A stretch of 64,000 nt of DNA, from assembly GCF_033118175.1 (NCBI RefSeq), contig NC_083697.1:20062001-20126000 (forward strand). Direction: 5' to 3'. The position numbers and the translations under genes are program-made. This DNA is from Dama dama. Its lineage: Eukaryota; Chordata; Mammalia; Artiodactyla; Cervidae. Shown here piece after piece: positions 59,096 through 64,000 of this stretch (positions within the stretch are counted from its first letter, which is position 1; every line of letters begins with the position of its first letter). The notes below the pieces were generated by a model. It did not search any database and was not told the origin of the DNA. It was given only the letters and a program-made list of their open reading frames with translations.

Positions 59096-59774
59096 AACTA
59101 ACAGTATCTAACAAACTGTCAAGTGTTGAGCATTTCAAGTTATTTTGTAAGGGGGTAGAATTATAAACAAAATACAAATGTAGGCTATGATTGTCACTAC
59201 AGAATTCACTACTAACTCTTCTGAAAAATCTATAAAGAGCAGATTACCACTTCTCTATTTGTTTTCATCATCAAAGCCACCATCTAAGGAGATAGTGGAC
59301 AGAACTGCAAAAACACAGAAAGCCACAAATCTCCCAGAAATCAGACTTTTCCCAGCGTTCTCTTCTCAGCCCTGATACTCTCCTTCCTTCCTAAGATTTT
59401 TTTTTTTTTTTGAGTGTCTGTGTGTGTGGCCTGGAGAATTAAGTTCAGAAAATCTTGCCCCATGCGAATAACACTCATTTGCAATTTTCAATCTTAAAAA
59501 TCTGTAAAGACTCAAACATACCTTCATTTTCGAGTACGGATATGGATCAGATTAAACAGGACATAAGCTATGGTACAAGTTCTCTTCTCTACACATTGGT
59601 TACAGAAGATCAGGAAGTTACATGATAGTCATAGTTTACTTTCTCAACGTCCTATGATAACAAATAGGTATACTGTCATTCCATACATTCCAAATCAAAG
59701 TTATCTTTCTTAGCAATGTCTGTTCTACTGTTCTTACCATCCTCATTTTATTTAAGGATGACATATTCCACTTA

Positions 59775-59965
59775 GTAATCCACTGAGTCGAGCTATTTAC
59801 TAGCTGTATGGATTTTGAGCACGTTACCTCATCTTTCTACGATCTATAAAGTGGAATAAAAGTTATACCGACATAAAAGGGTTGTTGTAAAAATTAATCA
59901 AAATGAATAAAGTACTTTCCATTGCTGCTATACAGCACACAGTCAACAATATGTAACTGTTATTT
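59775..59965 (+). repeat. MIR SINE in LARP7 intron 1
   Basis: TTTACTAGCTGTATGGATTT, then ACGTTACCTCATCTTTCTAC and GGGTTGTTGTAAAAATTAA phrases in MIR order. Confidence 0.75.
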
Positions 59966-60499
59966 ATTGCCATTTACCAATCTGTCATTAAGTCCTATCA
60001 AGGTAACCTTTGGAATGACTCTTATCTTCATCCAGTATTTTCCACAACTACTGTCATAATAGTATGGAAATAGTTTATAAATTGTTCGGGAAGTCATCCA
60101 TCCGTCACAGAAGCTGTGTAACTTGTCTAAACACAGGTCTAATTTTGTGACTCTGATGTTAAAACTTTGAACAACAGTAATTCTTTAGCATCTTTTGGTA
60201 ACACAGCATATATTTTTAAAAAATTGTTAAATGAATCAACTAGTTTCACAGGCTTTAAACAAAGAATAAAAGTTACTGTGTAACACCAGTTACTTGACAC
60301 ACCTTGTTTTAAATCCTCATAATCCCTCTAGGTTGTTTCTCTTAGCTTCTTTTTACAAAGGCTCAAAGGTTAAGTGACCTGGCTAAAGCTAGCTAGGTAA
60401 GTAAGCTCAGGTATGTTTAACTCTCACACTGCCTACGTTTTAGTAGAACTTCTTACCATGTAGTCTATGTTTTGACTCAGAAATCCTTTTTTTAAATTG

Positions 60500-60995
60500 T
60501 TAAAATTTTTTTTTACAATGTTGTGTTGGTTTCTGCCGTACAACAATGCGTATCAGCCATCTGTGTGTTCGTGCTAAGTGTCTGAATCTTTGTGATCCCA
60601 TGGACCACAGCCATCCAGGCTCCTCTGTCCAAGGAATTCTCCAGGCAAGAATACTGGAGTGGGTTGCCATGCCCTCCTCCAAGGGATCTTCCTGACTCGG
60701 GGATCTAACATTGCATCTTACATCTCCTGCAATGGGAGGCAAGATTTTTTTAACAGTAGCGCCACCATCAGTCATAAATATACATATAGCCCCTCACTCT
60801 TGAGCCTCCCTCCCCTTTCCCCATCCCACTCCTCTAGGTCATCACAGAGCACCAGACTAGGCTCAGTATGTTACACAGCAACTTCCCAACAGCTATCCAT
60901 TCTACACACAGTAGTGTGTATATGTTGATGCTACTTTCTCCATTCATTCCACTCTCTCCCTCCCCACCCCCACTGTGTCCACAAGTCCATTCTCT
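60500..60995 (-). repeat. Antisense L1 3' region split by a Bov-tA
   Basis: ACAATGTTGTGTTGGTTTCT at 60517 is L1 3' UTR in antisense; the L1 text resumes at about 60770 (ATAAATATACATATAGCCCC to TCCACAAGTCCATTCTCTAC). The gap is filled by a Bov-tA. Confidence 0.8.
60563..60769 (-). mobile_element. Bov-tA SINE nested in L1
   Basis: Reverse-complement Bov-tA (TGCTAAGTGTCTGAATCTTT to GTAGCGCCACC). Short similar sequences at both edges (ATCAGCC left, ATCAGTC right) may be its target duplication. Confidence 0.9.
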
Positions 60996-62243
60996 ACATC
61001 CTGGCTCAGAAATTCTTAACTTGAAATCCATGGAATTTGGGATGGATTTCAAAAATTATTGTGAATCCCATGAAATTTTCAAAGGTAAATTTTAAAGAAA
61101 ATGTGAAACCATGACTTTTCTACATTTATAAAATGAACACATGTCAATCATTTTATTTAAGTAATTAACCAGGGAACCAGTTAAGTGCTAAAAACCAGTT
61201 TAAAGGTGAACTCAAAACCTAGACATGCACAAATACAAGCAAGCAAAAACGTTGAAATGACCTTGTTAACAGATGCAACACTAATCAGGGCAATAACTGT
61301 AAGATATTTCGATTATGACTGTTTTCTATAACTTACATAATTGTAACATAGCTCAATGACAATGAAGAGTAACCTAGACACCTTTTTTGGGGGGCCATTT
61401 CAACGTGTTTCACAATTTTTCTTTAGAAGGTTATAGCAAAATGTTTAGACATGTATACACATTTTCCTGGGAGGCTCATCCATATCTTTTAAATCACGTT
61501 TTAAAAGGAAATGGCGTGTCAAAAAGGTTAAGAACTATAGTTCTAGTCACATCTGACTATTCAGCGGTGCCCTCTTTCTTGTCCCTGTGCCTCTGCTTTA
61601 AACGAGTCTTCTCGTCTTCCTTGTCTTATGAACTCCTATTCAATTTTCAAGGCCCAGGTTAAACGGCATCTCACTCTTTCTAGGCTTCTGCTAGCACATT
61701 TCCCCTAACCAACCGCCTCATCTGTTTCCCTTTAAGTATGTCTATTAACGCACTCAATAATACACTGTATTTAACACTCATTAGTTCTTCCTTCCACAAT
61801 TGAATTTTCAGCTCTCTGAAACATAGAGGCAAAAGTTCTGATAAAGGAAATGACTTAATTTTAAAATACAAGTCCACATTCGCTTTCTTTTGACCACCAA
61901 AACTCGAATGTGCGAAGAAAAGCAATTCCCCTTTTGACTACTGCCCCATTAGGTACCCGTTCTTCCTCACGGAAGCCGTCAAACGCGGGACTGCCCCCAA
62001 ACCTTCCAAAACCGGACGACAAGCGCCCCCAATCACTAGAAAACTGGAACTACAAGGGCTGCCGGAGGACTCTTGCGCGTGCGCACACAAAACTAGGACA
62101 CTAGGACAATCGAACTGATGGGTTGGTGGGAGGGGGCGGGATGAGAAGGACCAGAGATGACAGAAAGGACTGCATAGAAAAAGACTGAGAGTAATTTAGA
62201 CCTCACCCAACCTGGGCTACCCTAGAGTCCACTTAGAACTTAC

Positions 62244-62390
62244 TTTGTCAAATTCCCAAAATACAGGGCCAGAGACTGCGTTCTTCAGTCCTTCGCGTCC
62301 CCCGAACCTTACAGTCGTAGTTATTTTAGCGTCACACGAGCGACACTTCTTCCGAACGCCTTGGAAAAGATAGGCCCACAGGCTGTGCGA
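62244..62390 (-). other. LARP7: LARP7 exon 1 (5' UTR, non-coding)
   Basis: A minus-strand donor (GACAAA|gtaagt) at 62243-62242 closes a GC-rich exon in the CpG island. The transcription start is not visible exactly; I place it near 62340-62390. Intron 1 to the coding exon at 56654 is about 5.6 kb. Confidence 0.7.
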
Positions 62391-62499
62391 CCGCCGTTTA
62401 CGTCGCAGGCGTAAGCTCGCTCAGCGTGGGGGCGGGACATCAGAGAACGCAGGAGCCACAGAGGCTCGCAGCCGGAGAGGAATTTGATTGGCAGTTTGA

Positions 62500-62740
62500 A
62501 AACGGCCGTTCAGTTCCGGAGCCTGGGGTTTGATCTGGTGCGGTCGCGGGTTGATGATGTCACGACTTTTCGCGGGAGAAGTTCGAAAGTGGGTTTTGTG
62601 CAATGAGCAAGTTAAAAGAGCTGTTTCCACTCGGGAGTTTCTGGGGAGTGAGGGTAGATAGGCTGGAGTTTTGAGCTCGAGGTGCTATCACTGATTTTGA
62701 TGCGACGGGCGAAGGAGTTTGCTCCGCCAGACGGGGTCCG
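62500..62740 (+). other. ZGRF1: Putative ZGRF1 exon 1 (5' UTR)
   Basis: Plus-strand donor CGGGGTCCG|gtaagg at 62741 ends a GC-rich potential first exon. In human, ZGRF1 (a helicase-related repair protein) is transcribed head-to-head from LARP7, so this is the expected place of its first exon. No ZGRF1 coding sequence is seen in the remaining 1.26 kb. The 5' limit is a guess. Confidence 0.5.
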
Positions 62741-63008
62741 GTAAGGAAGCTGTGTGGAGACAAGGTTGGATCACGGCTTGCCCTAGCAACCTGTAAATAA
62801 TTAGTGTTTCGTCTTTACCACCTTCCCCCAACTCCTGCTTTGCAGTTCCGGTATCCGTGTGAGAACCGGGGATGGTTTTGCTGTTTATTTTTAGGACTGA
62901 CAAAGGGTCACTTCTTCATTGTCATCTGGTTACACAAGATCGTGATAATTAGAACGTTGGCAAATGAAATGTGAGCATCTTTTGGTTGTCTGGACTGGAC
63001 GGGTTCTT

Positions 63009-63113
63009 TTTTTTTTTTTAATATTTATTTATCTGTTTGGCTGAAAAATATGGAACGCTTCACGAATTTGCGTGTCATCCTTGCGCAGGGGCCATGCTAA
63101 TCTTCTCTGTATG

Positions 63114-63144
<31 letters not shown>

Positions 63145-63150
63145 GAGCAC
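63009..63150 (-). pseudogene. U6 snRNA retrocopy fused to a SINE-like tail
   Basis: On the minus strand a full-length U6 (63150-63044, 107 nt including the T5 end) differs from U6 at one base by my reading: C for G at position 38 (63113). Directly after the T5 come CAGCCAAACAGATAAATAAA and a 14-A tail. That phrase matches the 3' tail of the CHR-type SINEs in this window (for example 4666 and 19776). A 13-bp direct repeat with 2 mismatches flanks the whole unit (62996-63008 and 63151-63163). The unit therefore looks like a chimeric retrocopy made by template switching. It lacks a good TATA box and PSE at the right distances, so it is probably silent. Confidence 0.9.
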
Positions 63151-63734
63151 TGAACGGTTTCTTAAAAGGCTATTGGGCTCGTGATTCTTAAAATTTTTAT
63201 ATCTGTGAACCATTTAGGGATTCGAAAGATCCTGCTTGTTCCAAAAGAAAAGAACCAAAAACATCTCATCGTACTTAGCAAGAACAGCTCATATTTTAGT
63301 GATAACACCGAATTTTATACATAAATTTATAAAACAGCACAATAATGTATGTGCATGTGTGAAGATATGTATGTATTTCTGCAGTAAATTATCACAAAAC
63401 ATCTAATCTCTCCCCCCTTTTTTGAAGTGTAATCCTTTAAAGTAATCTACCACTAATAAGAGTTTGGACCTCCTCAATACCTTTTAGATTGCAAATCCCT
63501 CAAATAATATTTCTAATTTAGGAAAACAATGGGGAAATTTATTTTGCAGTTGGTAAACAGCATATAAGTAATCCTAAAGAAGTAAATACTGGATTTCTAA
63601 CCTGTAAATTGTGATGGTAATAACAACTTTTCAGGATTATGAGACTGATAAATATTATATGTAAAGAATCCAGTCCCATTCTTGCCTGATACAGTAGGTA
63701 TTCCATACTCACATAATGTAGTTTTTGTGAATAG

Positions 63735-63965
63735 GAACACCAGAATTTAGACTATTTAGTTTTGAATTCTGAATCTGCCATTTGTTTACTTCATGATCTT
63801 AGGCAAATTACATACTTATTATGTACCTCACTTCCTATTTTTGTAAAATGAATATAAAATATAGTATCTGTACTATAAGGTGTAAACATTTAAAGCAGTT
63901 TAACAGTGTCTAGCATATAATTTACACTGAATAAATAATAGCTGTTATTAAAGCGATCTAATGTT
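63735..63965 (+). repeat. MIR SINE
   Basis: GAATCTGCCATTTGTTTACT, ATCTTAGGCAAATTACATAC and ATTTACACTGAATAAATAA phrases; nearly the whole MIR length, well into decay. Confidence 0.75.
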
Positions 63966-64000
63966 AACTGCTACATGCCAAGCATTGTGTTGACACTGTG

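Larger units (their letters stand above)
56655..62243 (-). other. LARP7: LARP7 intron 1
   Basis: About 5.6 kb, holding (all in plus orientation unless said) a long L2 remnant, a MIR, and an antisense L1 with a nested Bov-tA. Open frames inside it (57747-58247 and others) follow the L2 remnant. Confidence 0.8.
62244..62740. promoter_or_regulatory. Bidirectional CpG-island promoter LARP7 / ZGRF1
   Basis: A CpG-dense stretch between LARP7 exon 1 (minus) and a putative exon on the plus strand. Visible candidate sites: GC box GGGGGCGGG (62428-62436), inverted CCAAT box GATTGG (62486-62491), CHR-like TTTGAA (62495-62500), ETS site TTCCGG (62514-62519), and E2F-like TTTCGCGGGA (62568-62577). The CCAAT-plus-CHR and E2F pattern is typical of cell-cycle-regulated promoters bound by DREAM/B-MYB complexes. 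No TATA box. Confidence 0.75.

Noticed and set aside
63044..63150. Functional U6 snRNA gene
   Set aside because: SINE-like tail, poly-A and target duplications show retrotransposition; upstream there is no TATA box at about -30 and no convincing PSE.
62741..64000. Coding exon of ZGRF1 at the right edge
   Set aside because: No plus-strand frame after the putative first donor resembles the ZGRF1 N-terminus; only the U6 chimera and a MIR are seen.

Overview
The window is nuclear DNA of a ruminant artiodactyl. It is full of BovB (RTE-type) LINE copies, Bov-tA/Bov-A2 SINEs and tRNA-derived CHR-type SINEs, on top of old mammalian repeats (L2, MIR, L1M, MER5A, a MaLR LTR). The combination of BovB and Bov-tA points to cattle, sheep, goat or a relative; the species cannot be named from the sequence alone.

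One complete protein gene is present: LARP7 on the minus strand (about 62.39 to 44.81 kb). It has a non-coding exon 1 and 12 coding exons. All junctions are GT-AG, the phases join without a break, and the 1743-nt reading frame encodes 580 residues: La motif, RRM1, a lysine-rich linker, and a C-terminal xRRM that keeps its RNA-binding Tyr and Arg. LARP7 is the stable partner of 7SK RNA in the complex that holds P-TEFb inactive, and it also binds U6 RNA. In LARP7 intron 8, on the opposite (plus) strand, lies the pluripotency microRNA cluster miR-302b/302c/302a/302d/367. All five hairpins are readable.

At about 62.24-62.74 kb a CpG-rich promoter separates LARP7 exon 1 from a likely plus-strand first exon. 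By the known head-to-head synteny this should be ZGRF1; its coding exons lie beyond the window. In its first intron sits a near-perfect U6 snRNA copy joined to what looks like a SINE 3' tail and flanked by target-site duplications, so it reads as a chimeric retrocopy rather than a U6 gene.

Positions 1 to about 44.4 kb are gene-poor. In the known mammalian gene order this is the space between LARP7 and ANK2. It holds seven BovB-related pieces, about thirty other repeats, an orphan CpG-rich block at 10.94-11.44 kb, and a few coding-like scraps I could not assign (13.88-14.11, 41.15-41.41, 43.90-44.33 kb). No host gene with intact, recognisable coding sequence was found there.

The observations most worth following are: a paired (compensatory) change in the miR-302c stem together with convergence of the miR-302a/b/d mature arms; the U6-SINE chimera beside the gene for a U6-binding protein; and two insertions flanked by unusually long direct repeats (51 bp around a BovB and about 114 bp around a BovB 3' fragment). 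I found no evidence of an undescribed multi-gene system.
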